A stretch of 64,000 bases of DNA, from positions 4,154,001 through 4,218,000 of the forward strand of contig NZ_AP022569.1 in the NCBI RefSeq assembly GCF_010727945.1. Direction: 5' to 3'. The translations under genes were made by a program, and so were the position numbers. Every line of letters starts with the position of its first letter. Positions within the stretch are counted from its first letter, which is position 1. Source of the DNA: Mycobacterium cookii. GTDB lineage: Bacteria; Actinomycetota; Actinomycetes; Mycobacteriales; Mycobacteriaceae. The notes under the pieces were generated by a model, which did not search any database, was not told where the DNA came from, and saw only the letters and a list, made by a program, of their open reading frames with translations. Of the stretch, positions 10,113-19,476 are shown one piece after another.

Positions 10113-10628
10113 ATGGCCAATAACGACACTGCCGTCCGGGAGTTACTGCGCGACGCGTTCACCCGGCTGATCGAGCACGTCGACGAGCTGACCGACGGGC
10201 TCACCGACGACCAGGCCGACTACCGGCCGACCTCCGGCGCGAACAGCATCGCCTGGCTGATCTGGCACAGCGCGCGGGTGCAGGACATCCAGCTCGCGCC
10301 GATCGCCGGCGTCGACCAGGTGTGGACACGCGACGGGTGGGTCGACCGATTCGGGCTCGAGCTGCCGCGCAACGACACCGGTTACGGCCACGGACCCGAC
10401 GAGGTGGCCAAGGTGCGTGCGCCCGCCGAGCTGCTGGCCGGGTACTACCACGCCGTGCACGACCTGACGCTGGAGTTCGTCGACCGCATCACCGCCGAGG
10501 ACCTGGCCCGGGTCGTCGACCGCCACTGGGACCCGCCGGTGACGGCCAGCGCCAGACTGGTCAGCATCATCGACGACTGCGCCCAGCATCTCGGCCAGGC
10601 CGCTTACCTGCGGGGTATCGCCCCCTAG
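10113..10628 (+). CDS. DinB/mycothiol-dependent S-transferase-like four-helix protein (Rv0443-like)
   Basis: A 171-residue DinB-superfamily protein. His residues spaced as in DinB metal sites occur in IWHSARVQD, HAVHDL and QHLGQAAYLRG. Members bind a divalent metal and several mycobacterial ones are thiol (mycothiol) transferases; this activity is inferred. It matches the recalled size and place of Rv0443, near the sigK locus. It overlaps the SMP-30 gene by four bases, tail-to-tail. The ATG at 10113 is seven bases after a CAGGAT hexamer and close to AAGG. Confidence 0.75.
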   Translation: MANNDTAVRELLRDAFTRLIEHVDELTDGLTDDQADYRPTSGANSIAWLIWHSARVQDIQLAPIAGVDQVWTRDGWVDRFGLELPRNDTGYGHGPDEVAKVRAPAELLAGYYHAVHDLTLEFVDRITAEDLARVVDRHWDPPVTASARLVSIIDDCAQHLGQAAYLRGIAP

Positions 10629-11458
10629 GGCTGGCCTGCGCCGGGCGCGGGAGCGGGGAACACGACGACCTGTCCGGTTGGCCGCTGCGGTGACTGCGGG
10701 CCGGTCCACTCCTGGCATACGACGTAGAGCTGCGGCGGTTGGTCGCCGCGGCTGAGCGTGCAGGCGAACGCGCCGCGGTCGAGGTGCACGGTGTCCAGGA
10801 CATCGCCGCCCTCGCGCACCCGCACGCAGCGTCGGCTGCCGACGTCGGCGTACCAGACCGCGCCCTCGGCATCGATGCAGATGCCGTCGGGGTGGTCGTC
10901 TCCCACCTCCGCCCACGTCCGCCGTCCGGCGAGATCTCCCGTGGAATCGATGTCGTATGCCGTGAGCCGATTGCCGTAAGACTCCGCCACGATCAACGTG
11001 TCGGCGCCGGCGGTGATTGCCATGCCGTTGGGGAATGCGAGATCGTCGGCGACCGTCCGGACTGTTCCACTCGGCGTCACGAGGGCGACGCTCCCGGGCG
11101 CAGGCTCGCCACCGGGAAAATCGAAGCCGATCGTGTTGACGTACGCGTTGCCGACCGCGTCGACCACGATGTCATTCCAGGGTTTCTCCGAGATCGACGA
11201 CAGGTCGGCATGGACGATCAACTCGCCGTCGGGTTCGCGGCGAAGCAGGCGCCGCTGCGCTGAGTCCACGACGAGCAACCGGCCGTCGGGTAGAAAGTCG
11301 ATGCACATCGGAAACGAATCGACGCTCACCACAACCTCATGGCCGCCATGCGAATCCAGCGCGATCACCCGATGCGCGCCCCAGTCGGAAAACCACACCC
11401 GACCGTCGTGCCAGCGGGGTGACTCGCCGAACGTAATCCCGTCAAGCAGAACGGTCAT
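10625..11458 (-). CDS. SMP-30/gluconolactonase-like beta-propeller protein
   Basis: A 277-residue six-bladed propeller of the SMP-30/gluconolaconase/LRE group. GESPRWHDGRVWFSDW at the start contains the metal-binding Glu; later blades show NDIVVDAVGNAYV and FPNGMAI, with the typical Asn ligands, and HPDGICIDAEGAVW. It likely acts as a lactonase or esterase-type hydrolase on an unknown substrate. The ATG at 11458 begins just before the first blade. An alternative ATG at 11491 has a better GGGGG site and adds 11 residues. It is divergent from the MMPL gene. Confidence 0.75.
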   Translation of the reverse strand: MTVLLDGITFGESPRWHDGRVWFSDWGAHRVIALDSHGGHEVVVSVDSFPMCIDFLPDGRLLVVDSAQRRLLRREPDGELIVHADLSSISEKPWNDIVVDAVGNAYVNTIGFDFPGGEPAPGSVALVTPSGTVRTVADDLAFPNGMAITAGADTLIVAESYGNRLTAYDIDSTGDLAGRRTWAEVGDDHPDGICIDAEGAVWYADVGSRRCVRVREGGDVLDTVHLDRGAFACTLSRGDQPPQLYVVCQEWTGPQSPQRPTGQVVVFPAPAPGAGQP

Positions 11459-11534
11459 GACTAGAAGACTGACCACCCCACCTAAACTCATCGCGTTCAC
11501 CCCCATTTGATCGACAAGGTTGCGAGGTTCTCGA

Positions 11535-13607
11535 GTGGACTGGTTGGCGCGGGTGCAGACCGCTCGGCGCGGCGGTGCGGTCTTGCTGATCGTGGCGTTC
11601 TCGATGATCGGAGCGCTGTTCGCGCTGCTGCCGAAGTCGATGCCCGACGCCGTGCCGCCGCAGGGCGGGCCCCCGGCGGCTGAGTCGACAAAGGTGGCGG
11701 CCCTACTCAAGGACTTTCCGGACGCCGATCAGACCGCCGCACTGCTCGTGTTCGCCACCTCCGACGGCCCGCAGCGCGAGGTGCTGACCGGCCCGCAGCG
11801 TGCGGCCGTCGATCAGCGCGCCACCGCCCTCGCCGGGTATTCGACGGTCCCGCAGGCGGTGCGGCCACGATTCAGCACGGACGGGACGACGGCCTTGATC
11901 ACCGTCCCGGTGCGGGCGCAGTCCGGCACGACGGCGATCGTGAACCAGGCCGACTCGTTGCGGCAGACGGCGAGGCAAGGTCTGCCGGGCGGTCTGCGGG
12001 CGTGGCTGACCGGTCCGGTCGGTTTTCAAGGCGACACCATCACGGCGTTCGCCGGGGCGGATGTACGCCTGTTGGTGATAACGGCCTCGGTGGTGGCGGT
12101 GCTGTTGATCGTCACCTATCGCAGCCCGGTGTTGTGGACGGTGCCCCTGGCGGTGGTGGCTGTCGCCGACGGACTGGCGCGCTTTGTGGTGGCCGCCCTC
12201 GCGGACTCCTACGGTCTGTCGGTCGATGCGTCCATTCTCGGAATCTTGTCGGTGCTGGTATTCGGCGCCGGGACGAATTACGCGCTGTTGCTGATCGCCC
12301 GCTATCGCGAAGAGTTACTCGCCGAACCCGACACCCGGCGAGCCATGCGCACCGCAGTCGTGGCGGCCGGCCCGGCGATTGTCGCTTCGGCCGGCACTGT
12401 GGCGCTGAGCCTGCTGATGCTGCTGTTCGCCACGCTTGCCGGAAACCGGGCACTCGGGGCGGCGTGCTCGATCGGCATCGTCATCGCTCTGCTGATGGTG
12501 CTGGGGGTTCTTCCCGCGGCGCTGGTGGTATGTGGCCGAAAAGTGTTCTGGCCCTTCATTCCTCACTACCTGGAGCCGGAGGATCGCGGCGAGGGTGGGC
12601 ACGCGATCTGGGGTCGGATCGGCTCGGCGGTTCAGCGCAGGCCGTGGCAGATAGGCGGGGCCGCGGTGCTGTTGATCGTGCTCCTGAGTGCCGGCCTGAG
12701 TGGCGCGACGATAGGTCTGAGCCAGACCGATCAATTCGTCGGACATCCCGAGTCGGTGCGAGCCCAGCATCTGGTGGCCGAGACCTTCCCGGCCGAATCA
12801 GGGCCGCAACTGGTGGTCCTCGCGCACGACGCCGACGCCGCAGACGCGGTCGGGATCGCCGAGTCGGTCGAGGGCGTGAGATCCGCGCGCGTTGCCGGCA
12901 ACGCGAACGGATGGACGAAGATCGACGTTGCCGCCGCCGGCACGCCGCAAAGCGACGCGGCGTTCGCGACGGTCAAGGCACTGCGAGCGGCCTACGCCAG
13001 TCGCGGGCATGCGTTGGTGGGCGGGCCGGACGCCGCCGCGCTCGACCAACACGACGCCGCAGCGCGTGACCGCGTGGTCATCATCCCGCTCATCTTGACC
13101 GTCGTCGCGGTGGTTCTCCTGGTCCTGTTGCGGTCCTTGGTTGCACCGCTGTGCTTGATCGTCACCGTCATCGCGACCTATGTGGCAAGCCTGGGTTGTG
13201 GCAACTGGCTGTTTCAGCACGTCTTCGGATTCCGGGCGTTCGACACCCCAGTCTTGCTCTATGCGTTTCTGTTCCTCGTCGCGCTCGGCGTCGACTACAA
13301 CATCTTCCTGGCCACCCGCGCCCGCGAACAGCGCCTCGACCTCGGTGCCCGAGAAGCCATGCGATACGCATTGACCCGCACCGGCGGCGTCATCACCAGC
13401 GCAGGGATCCTGCTGGCCGCGGTGTTCGTCGTGCTGGGCGTCCTGCCGGTCGTGGCGCTGGCCCAGATCGGGACGATCGTGTGTATCGGCGTGCTGCTGG
13501 ACACCCTCGTGGTGCGCACGCTGCTGGTTCCGGCGCTTGCGTCCGTTCTCGGCGAACGCTTCTGGTGGCCTGCGGCCCGGGCTGCCACGAGATCCACGTC
13601 ACACTGA
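11535..13607 (+). CDS. MMPL/RND-family transporter with altered first proton-relay motif
   Basis: A 690-residue inner-membrane transporter made of two similar halves. Each half has an initial transmembrane helix, a periplasmic domain (about residues 35-165 and 395-515) and five further helices. It is shorter than MmpL3-type proteins and lacks their long C-terminal tail, as in the YdfJ/ActII-3-like group. The second half has the DY pair (GVDYNIFL), but the first reads GAGTNYALLL, with Asn where the relay Asp is usual. The GTG at 11535 has GAGG six bases upstream. The substrate is unknown, and no MmpS gene is adjacent. Confidence 0.85.
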   Translation: MDWLARVQTARRGGAVLLIVAFSMIGALFALLPKSMPDAVPPQGGPPAAESTKVAALLKDFPDADQTAALLVFATSDGPQREVLTGPQRAAVDQRATALAGYSTVPQAVRPRFSTDGTTALITVPVRAQSGTTAIVNQADSLRQTARQGLPGGLRAWLTGPVGFQGDTITAFAGADVRLLVITASVVAVLLIVTYRSPVLWTVPLAVVAVADGLARFVVAALADSYGLSVDASILGILSVLVFGAGTNYALLLIARYREELLAEPDTRRAMRTAVVAAGPAIVASAGTVALSLLMLLFATLAGNRALGAACSIGIVIALLMVLGVLPAALVVCGRKVFWPFIPHYLEPEDRGEGGHAIWGRIGSAVQRRPWQIGGAAVLLIVLLSAGLSGATIGLSQTDQFVGHPESVRAQHLVAETFPAESGPQLVVLAHDADAADAVGIAESVEGVRSARVAGNANGWTKIDVAAAGTPQSDAAFATVKALRAAYASRGHALVGGPDAAALDQHDAAARDRVVIIPLILTVVAVVLLVLLRSLVAPLCLIVTVIATYVASLGCGNWLFQHVFGFRAFDTPVLLYAFLFLVALGVDYNIFLATRAREQRLDLGAREAMRYALTRTGGVITSAGILLAAVFVVLGVLPVVALAQIGTIVCIGVLLDTLVVRTLLVPALASVLGERFWWPAARAATRSTSH

Positions 13608-13617
13608 CGCGTCTACG

Positions 13618-15165
13618 ATGGCGACCATGACCGCCATCAAGCCTCCCGACACCGCTTCGAGCATCGATGAGTTCTCCGGTATTGGGACTATCCGTAACCC
13701 GGCGACCGGTGCCGTCGCCGGGCACGTGCACTGGACCGATCCCGCTGACGTGCCCGCGATCGCCGTGGCGTTGCGGGCGGCCCAGCGCGAGTGGGAGCAG
13801 CGCGGCGCCAGGGGTCGCAACAAGGTGCTGGCCCGGTTCGCGGTGTGGCTGGCCGACCACCGCGGCGAGATCGAAGCGCTACTGATCAACGAAACCGGCA
13901 AGTCCGCCGTCGACGCGGCACAAGAGGTGCCGATGCTGATCATGATCCTGTCGTACTACATCAGAACGGCGGAGAAGGCGCTGGCGCCGCAGAAGCGGCC
14001 GGCCGCACTGCCATTCATGGCCATCAAGAAGATCACCGTGCACTACCGGCCGCGGCCCGTCGTGGGCATCATCGCGCCGTGGAACTACCCGGTGGCCAAC
14101 GCGCTGATGGACGGCATCGGCGCGCTGGCCGCTGGTTGCGCGGTATTGCTCAAGCCGTCCGAACGCACCCCGCTGACCGCCGAGGTGCTGCGCCGCGGCT
14201 GGCAGGATGCCGGTGGTCCGGACGTATTCGCGCTGGCGCAGGGCGCCCGCGCGGTCTCCGAAGCCGTCGTCGACAACGTCGACTACCTGCAGTTCACCGG
14301 GTCCAGCGCCACCGGCAGCAAGGTGATGGAACGCGCCGCCCGCCGGCTGACACCGGTGAGCCTGGAGCTGGGTGGCAAGGACCCGATGATCGTCCTCGAC
14401 GACGCCGACGTGAAGCTCGCCGCGCACGCCGCAGTCTGGGGCGCGATGTTCAACGCGGGGCAGACCTGCGTCTCGGTGGAACGCGTCTACGTGCTCGACT
14501 CGGTTTACGACGCGTTCGTGAAAGCCGTCGTACGCGACGTGGAGTCGCTCAAAGTCGGTGCGGGCGAGGGCAAGACGTTCGGTGCGCTGATCGACGAGCA
14601 ACAGTTGGCGGTGACCGAGCGGCACGTCCGCGACGCGGTCGCCGCGGGTGCCCGCGCGTTGACCGGTGGCCGGCGCACCGACACGTCGGGAAGCTTCTAC
14701 CCGCCCACGGTGCTCGTCGACGTCGACCACTCGATGGCGTGTATGACCGAGGAGACCTTCGGCCCGACGCTGCCGATCATGAAGGTCGGATCTGTTGCGG
14801 AAGCGATCCGGCTGGCCAACGACTCTGAATACGGGCTGAGCGCCTCGGTGTTCTCCCGGGACGTCGAGCGCGCCAAAAACGTTGCACTGCAAATTGACTG
14901 CGGTGCGGTCAACATCAACGACGTGATCACCAACCTGATGTGCACGACGGCGCCGATGGGCGGGTGGAAGGCCTCGGGTATCGGCGCGCGGTTCGGCGGC
15001 GCCGACGGCTTGCGTAAGTTCTGTCGTGTCGAAACCGTTGTGGGGCCTCGCACCAACGTCGGCGCGGGCGGGAACTACTACCACAACTCGCTGAAGGCGC
15101 TGAAGCGGATGAACCGGATGATGACGAAGATGGCGTTGTCACGCCCGCGCCGCGAGGCCAAGTAG
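13618..15165 (+). CDS. NAD(P)-dependent aldehyde dehydrogenase
   Basis: A 515-residue aldehyde dehydrogenase. It has the catalytic Asn in PWNYPVANAL, Glu in LELGGKDP, and the nucleophile Cys in FNAGQTCVSVER. A basic C-terminal tail (after YYHNSLKAL) extends past the catalytic fold. It oxidises an aldehyde to the acid in the cytosol or at the membrane face; the substrate is unknown. It lies 10 bases after the MMPL stop and 5 bases before the next gene, so the three form a probable operon. ATG 13618 and ATG 13627 are both possible, and no strong ribosome site separates them. Confidence 0.88.
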   Translation: MATMTAIKPPDTASSIDEFSGIGTIRNPATGAVAGHVHWTDPADVPAIAVALRAAQREWEQRGARGRNKVLARFAVWLADHRGEIEALLINETGKSAVDAAQEVPMLIMILSYYIRTAEKALAPQKRPAALPFMAIKKITVHYRPRPVVGIIAPWNYPVANALMDGIGALAAGCAVLLKPSERTPLTAEVLRRGWQDAGGPDVFALAQGARAVSEAVVDNVDYLQFTGSSATGSKVMERAARRLTPVSLELGGKDPMIVLDDADVKLAAHAAVWGAMFNAGQTCVSVERVYVLDSVYDAFVKAVVRDVESLKVGAGEGKTFGALIDEQQLAVTERHVRDAVAAGARALTGGRRTDTSGSFYPPTVLVDVDHSMACMTEETFGPTLPIMKVGSVAEAIRLANDSEYGLSASVFSRDVERAKNVALQIDCGAVNINDVITNLMCTTAPMGGWKASGIGARFGGADGLRKFCRVETVVGPRTNVGAGGNYYHNSLKALKRMNRMMTKMALSRPRREAK

Positions 15166-15170
15166 CGGCG

Positions 15171-16010
15171 TTGCGATTCGCCCTGACGATTCTGCTGTGG
15201 CTGTTCACCACAGTCGCACTGGCGGTAGCGGTGCCGACGGCATGGACCCAGACCCATGTCGTCGACGTCAACGGCTACGCAGCGCTGGCCCGCCAGGCGG
15301 CCGGTAATCCGGAGCTGCAAACGGCGGTGGCGTCCGAGTTGGCCACCAGGGCAACGCTTCTGATCAACCAACGTGGCTATCGCGTCGACTCTGGGCGGGT
15401 GCACAACGTGGCTGTCGGCTACACCGCGGGCCCGGACTTCCCGTCGCAGTTCGCCGACGCCAACCGGTTGGCGCACGACTGGATGTTCACCGGCGCACAC
15501 GCACAGTCCGAGGGTGACCAGTGGGTCGTCGACTTGGCCGGGATGCTCAAAGACAGCGCGTTCGCTTCGCTGCTGGCTGCCTATCGCGTACAAGTGCCCG
15601 ACACCGTCCGCGTTCCGGTCACGGTGTCGACACCAAAGGCATTGCAGCCAGGCGAATTACGCCTGCTGGCCAAGTGGGGGCCGTGGGCGACGATCGGCGT
15701 GACGGCCTTGGCCGGAATCGGAGCGCTCCTGACGTTGGCGTCGGCACGTAGTCGCGGCCGCGCGCTGGCCGGTCTCGGGATCTCGGCGTTGCTGGTCGGC
15801 GCCGCGGGCTGGGTCGGCATCGAAGTTGCCCGTCATGCGATCAACGACACTCTCAACGACACCGCCGGCGACATCCGCCGTATCGCCGACGTGATGGTCG
15901 GCCAGGCCAGGGCCAGCCTGCACCATTGGCTCGACCTGTCGCTGGCCGCCGGCGCTGCGCTGGTGGTGCTCGGCGTGTCAGCCGCTCTGCTCGGGGGCCT
16001 GCGCAAGTAG
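15171..16010 (+). CDS. Conserved membrane protein of unknown function
   Basis: A 279-residue protein with an N-terminal membrane segment (FALTILLWLFTTVALAVAV), an extracytoplasmic region of about 145 residues, and three hydrophobic segments after residue 165 (WATIGVTALAGIGALLTLA, a second near residue 205, a third near 260). I do not recognise a catalytic motif. The TTG start lies five bases after the dehydrogenase stop, which suggests translational coupling. The 3' end overlaps the flavoprotein gene on the other strand by 33 bases. Confidence 0.65.
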   Translation: MRFALTILLWLFTTVALAVAVPTAWTQTHVVDVNGYAALARQAAGNPELQTAVASELATRATLLINQRGYRVDSGRVHNVAVGYTAGPDFPSQFADANRLAHDWMFTGAHAQSEGDQWVVDLAGMLKDSAFASLLAAYRVQVPDTVRVPVTVSTPKALQPGELRLLAKWGPWATIGVTALAGIGALLTLASARSRGRALAGLGISALLVGAAGWVGIEVARHAINDTLNDTAGDIRRIADVMVGQARASLHHWLDLSLAAGAALVVLGVSAALLGGLRK

Positions 16011-17390
16011 GGCTTCGAGCTTTTCGTTGGCCGACTTGAGCCCCGCGGTGATGAGCCCGAACACCTTGTCGCGCACCGCTTGCGGCTTGCCCATCAGCGG
16101 GGCGTACATGTGTCGCATCAAATCCAGCCGGGCCTCGCCCAGCCACTCCATCAGCTCACCGTCTTCGAACCAGCGGATCTGGTTGCGGTGTTCGGCCAAC
16201 GTCACGGTCAACCAGTCCACGTCGGTGTTGGGGTGCGGCACCGGCTGGCAGAGCTCATTGCGCGTCACGTCGTCGTGGTAGGCGGCTTCGACGTGCGCGA
16301 TCATCCCGGAGCTGAACACCTGCTGACAACCCCGAATGCTTTGCAGGGTGATCTTGTCACCTCTGAAAACTGTTACCGCCGGACGCCGTTCGAGTCCGTC
16401 GGCGCTGCAGTCGATGTAGAGCGCCGAACCCTCGATGGATATCGCGCCCTCCGCCAGGGTCACCTTGCCGGGTTCGATGCGATCGACGCGTCCCATCCGC
16501 ACGACATCGCCGATGCGCCGCAGCTGGTCCAGCTCGGTCCGCGTCACGTTCGCGCAGCGATACATGGTCGGCCTGATCGCCGGATCCACCCGCAGCAGGT
16601 TGCCGCTCGCCTCGAGTCGGTCGAACAGGTCCGACACCGAAGTGGCTTCCATGATCGCGGCCAGCCGTGCGGCGAAGCCGCCCTGGAACCGCTCCAGGAA
16701 CTGCGGCCCGGGTTGGATGTTCGCCCGATCCATCAGCCATGCGTCGCGCGGCATGATCCAGGTCAGTCGTTCGGGCGCAATGTCGTTGCGCAGCAACCAC
16801 AAACACGCATCGATCCCGGTTTTGCCCGCGCCGACGACGACGAACCGGTCGCGGTTCGCCACGAAGGCCGGCAGGTCATTGGGCGGCACGCAGTCGACCC
16901 CGTCGACGATGTAGGCAGGGGGTCGCATCGACGGCACGGTCGTCTGCAGATATGTCGCGTCGACGATGCGCTTCCGGACGCCGACGGTGTACTCGCCGCC
17001 GGCCAGCGTGCGGAACCGACCCTCGCCGAGATACTCGGCCATCGGAAAGTAAGACACCTGCCCGCTGGGAAGCAGGTCCTGATGCATGACGCGCTCGAAG
17101 TAGGCGCAGATCTCGCCCATCGTCGCGAGCTCGTAAAGCCCCTGGTTCCAACCGAGTTGGTCGATGCTGTCGCTGCCCAGCGCGCGGGAGTTGACGCCGT
17201 AATACGCCGACGGCTGATGCAGACGCACGAACGGGTACGCCCGGATCCAATGCCCACCCGGCGCGGGGCCGCGGTCGACGATCACCACCTGGGCGTCGGT
17301 CTCGGCCACCAGGGTGTCGGTGAACGCCATACCCATCGCTCCGGCACCGACGATCACGTAATCCGCCTCAAGTGTTTTCACACCCGCCAC
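15978..17390 (-). CDS. FAD/NAD(P)-binding flavoprotein oxidoreductase
   Basis: A 470-residue protein with an N-terminal FAD-binding GAGAMGMAF near residue 17 and GHWIRAYPFVRLHQPS, a pattern seen in flavin monooxygenase relatives. A second dinucleotide site, VVGAGKTGIDA, lies near residue 190. The C-terminal third is helical and has no recognised motif. Likely an NAD(P)H-dependent flavin oxidoreductase or monooxygenase; the substrate is unknown. It is read towards the membrane protein and overlaps it tail-to-tail. It begins 15 bases after the rskA stop and may be cotranscribed with sigK-rskA. Confidence 0.75.
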   Translation of the reverse strand: MAGVKTLEADYVIVGAGAMGMAFTDTLVAETDAQVVIVDRGPAPGGHWIRAYPFVRLHQPSAYYGVNSRALGSDSIDQLGWNQGLYELATMGEICAYFERVMHQDLLPSGQVSYFPMAEYLGEGRFRTLAGGEYTVGVRKRIVDATYLQTTVPSMRPPAYIVDGVDCVPPNDLPAFVANRDRFVVVGAGKTGIDACLWLLRNDIAPERLTWIMPRDAWLMDRANIQPGPQFLERFQGGFAARLAAIMEATSVSDLFDRLEASGNLLRVDPAIRPTMYRCANVTRTELDQLRRIGDVVRMGRVDRIEPGKVTLAEGAISIEGSALYIDCSADGLERRPAVTVFRGDKITLQSIRGCQQVFSSGMIAHVEAAYHDDVTRNELCQPVPHPNTDVDWLTVTLAEHRNQIRWFEDGELMEWLGEARLDLMRHMYAPLMGKPQAVRDKVFGLITAGLKSANEKLEALLAQAPEQSG

Positions 17391-17405
17391 CCCCTTGCGG
17401 CCAGG

Positions 17406-18101
17406 CTAGCTCAACCGCAGTTTGGTGAGGATCGACCCGGTCGGCTGGACCGACCCCTTGCCCGGTTCCACGGTGAAAGCCAGCGTCCCGGCCTTGCCGA
17501 GATCGTTGAGCAGATGAGTGGTGGACGGTGTGACGGCGGCAGTGTCCATCGTGCCCGCGGACTGCGGCCCTTTGTCGTCGATCAGCCACATTTGATACAC
17601 GGTGCCCTGCGACGGCGGCGGCACGTTGTTCATCACCAGCACACCGGCATTCATGTGCCGGGAGAAGAGCACCGTCGCGGTGCCGCCGGCGAGTTGGCCG
17701 GAGGTGGTGTGCACATCGGGTGCCGCCATGATCTGCTCGGCCATGGTCGGTGTGGGAGTCGGTCGCAGCGCGATCCCCGCGCCGAACGCCGCCAGGCCCA
17801 CGACGATGGCGGCTGCGGCGGCCAGAAGCGCTGTGCGCCAGCGAGGTTGGGCCGGCTTTCCGGCTTGCGCGACGGCCAGTACCGCGGTCCGCAGCCGGGC
17901 CGGCGGCTCGGTCGCGGTCGCCGCGGACACCACGGCCATCGTCTCGCGAACGGCGCGCACCTCGTTGTCGAAGGCGGCGGCGACTGCTGTCGGCGCCGCG
18001 GCCAGTTGCCGCTCGACGGCCACCCGTTCGGCGTCAGAGATGGCGTTCAGCGCGTAGGGGGTCGCCAGCTCGAGCAGATCGAATGCGGACGGCTCGGTCA
18101 T
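17406..18101 (-). CDS. rskA: Anti-sigma-K factor RskA
   Basis: A 231-residue anti-sigma factor. The cytoplasmic N-terminus (about residues 1-85; [18 protein letters not shown]) is the zinc-less anti-sigma domain. One transmembrane helix ([19 protein letters not shown]) lies near residue 100, and an extracytoplasmic domain has [20 protein letters not shown]. It holds SigK inactive at the membrane, and regulated proteolysis in response to redox signals releases it in the family. The ATG overlaps the sigK stop by four bases (ATGA), so the pair is translationally coupled. No truncation or gap is visible. Confidence 0.95.
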   Translation of the reverse strand: MTEPSAFDLLELATPYALNAISDAERVAVERQLAAAPTAVAAAFDNEVRAVRETMAVVSAATATEPPARLRTAVLAVAQAGKPAQPRWRTALLAAAAAIVVGLAAFGAGIALRPTPTPTMAEQIMAAPDVHTTSGQLAGGTATVLFSRHMNAGVLVMNNVPPPSQGTVYQMWLIDDKGPQSAGTMDTAAVTPSTTHLLNDLGKAGTLAFTVEPGKGSVQPTGSILTKLRLS

Positions 18102-18652
18102 GACACACCCAGACAGCCGCGCAGACCGCGCAACGCGTCACGCATCCGCGATTTGATCGTCGACAGGTTGGCCGACAACCGTTGTGATACTTCGGCATAT
18201 GTCAATCCGCTGTAGTAGGCGAGGTCGATGCACTGTCGTTGCACATCGGTCAACGAGTCCAGGCACTCGGCCACCCGGCGGCGCTCGTCAGCGGCGATCG
18301 CGAAGTCGGCGACCAGATCGCCGGGTCGCTCGACGGTGGCCGCGCCGTACCGCGATTCCCGCTGACCGGCCGACTGCTCGGCACGGACCCGGTCGACGGC
18401 CCGCCGATGCGCCATGGTCAGCAGCCAGGACAGCGCCGAACCCTTGCTGGAGTCGAAGGCACCGGCGGATCGCCACACCTCCAGGTAGATCTCCTGGGTG
18501 GTCTCTTCGCTGTATCCGGAGTCCCGCAGCACCCGCACGACCAGTCCGTAGACCCGCGATCTGGTCTGGTCGTAGAGGGTGGCGAACGCGTCGGCATCGC
18601 GGCGCGCCACCCGGTGCAGCAAGAAGTCCAGATCCTGTCGTGGTGCTGTCAT
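18098..18652 (-). CDS. sigK: ECF RNA polymerase sigma factor SigK
   Basis: A 184-residue group 4 sigma factor, close in sequence to recalled Rv0445c. Region 2 has [18 protein letters not shown] and the promoter-melting helix [14 protein letters not shown]; region 4 has [19 protein letters not shown] and [17 protein letters not shown] Cys near residue 160 (RQCIDLAYY) lies in region 4. It directs transcription of mpt70, mpt83 and dipZ-type genes. Here those genes are in the same locus. The ATG at 18652 begins the conserved N-terminus. It lies 35 bases downstream of the DUF1295 gene. Confidence 0.96.
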   Translation of the reverse strand: MTAPRQDLDFLLHRVARRDADAFATLYDQTRSRVYGLVVRVLRDSGYSEETTQEIYLEVWRSAGAFDSSKGSALSWLLTMAHRRAVDRVRAEQSAGQRESRYGAATVERPGDLVADFAIAADERRRVAECLDSLTDVQRQCIDLAYYSGLTYAEVSQRLSANLSTIKSRMRDALRGLRGCLGVS

Positions 18653-18687
18653 CGATCGGTAGCCTATCGACTCCGCGACAAGTGTCG

Positions 18688-19476
18688 TCATTTTCGCGCC
18701 GATCGGGGTCGACGCGGTACGAAAAACGAAGTCCGTTGCTGGTATTCGGCGAAGCCCGGGCGGCCTTTCATGTACTTCTCGGTGAGTCGGGCGCCGGTGA
18801 CGGAGACCAGGAAGTAGGTCATCAACGCAGGAGAGAGCACGGTGCTCAGCGACCACCACCCGGCGATCGTGATCAGCCACAATCCCCACCACACGCAGGC
18901 ATCGCCGAAGTAGTTGGGGTGACGCGTCCACGCCCACAGGCCGCGGTCCATCACCACGCCGCGGTGGGCCGGGTCGGATTTGAACACCCGCAGTTGACGG
19001 TCACCGACGGCTTCGAAGACGACACCGGTCAGCCACACCGCAAAGCCGGCCCCAGTGACGGCGAGCAACGGTCGAGGTGTCGGTCCGATGACCGCCGAGA
19101 GTTGCAGCGGCAGCGAGATGAACCAGCTCGCCACACCCTGCATCAGGAAGACTTTGCGGATGATCTGGCCGACCGAGGCGCCGCGCAGGAGGTCGGCGTA
19201 GCGCGGATCTTCGCCCTGGCCCGCCGATCTGCGGTGGATGTACCCGCTGAGCCGTAGACCCCAGATCGCAACCAGCGTCAGCAGCAGCCACCTGCGCAAC
19301 GCGTCACCGTCGCCGACGATCGCGGCGACCGCCGCCACCGCGATGAAGCCCAGCCCCCACGCCACATCGACGACGTTGTAGCGGCCGACGCGCCGCGCAA
19401 CGCCGAAGGTGATCGCGTGCACCACCAGCAGTGCGACGGCGGACGCGCCGGACACCACCGCGAAGTCGACGATCAC
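18688..19476 (-). CDS. DUF1295/steroid 5-alpha-reductase-like membrane protein (Rv0446c-like)
   Basis: A 262-residue polytopic membrane protein with about six or seven hydrophobic segments. The C-terminal signature WTRHPNYFGDACVWWGLWL is typical of the DUF1295/isoprenylcysteine methyltransferase-type fold. It is likely a membrane lipid-modifying enzyme, perhaps acting on the product of the adjacent UfaA1; that link is inferred from the operon. The GTG start overlaps the ufaA1 stop (GTGA), with AAGG seven bases upstream. It belongs to the SigK-driven transcript reading left. Confidence 0.85.
   Translation of the reverse strand: MIVDFAVVSGASAVALLVVHAITFGVARRVGRYNVVDVAWGLGFIAVAAVAAIVGDGDALRRWLLLTLVAIWGLRLSGYIHRRSAGQGEDPRYADLLRGASVGQIIRKVFLMQGVASWFISLPLQLSAVIGPTPRPLLAVTGAGFAVWLTGVVFEAVGDRQLRVFKSDPAHRGVVMDRGLWAWTRHPNYFGDACVWWGLWLITIAGWWSLSTVLSPALMTYFLVSVTGARLTEKYMKGRPGFAEYQQRTSFFVPRRPRSARK

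Noticed and set aside
16080..18215. A 711-codon open frame antisense to the flavoprotein and rskA genes
   Set aside because: The leftward flavoprotein, RskA and SigK have clear motifs; this frame is low-complexity His/Arg/Gly sequence typical of antisense reading.
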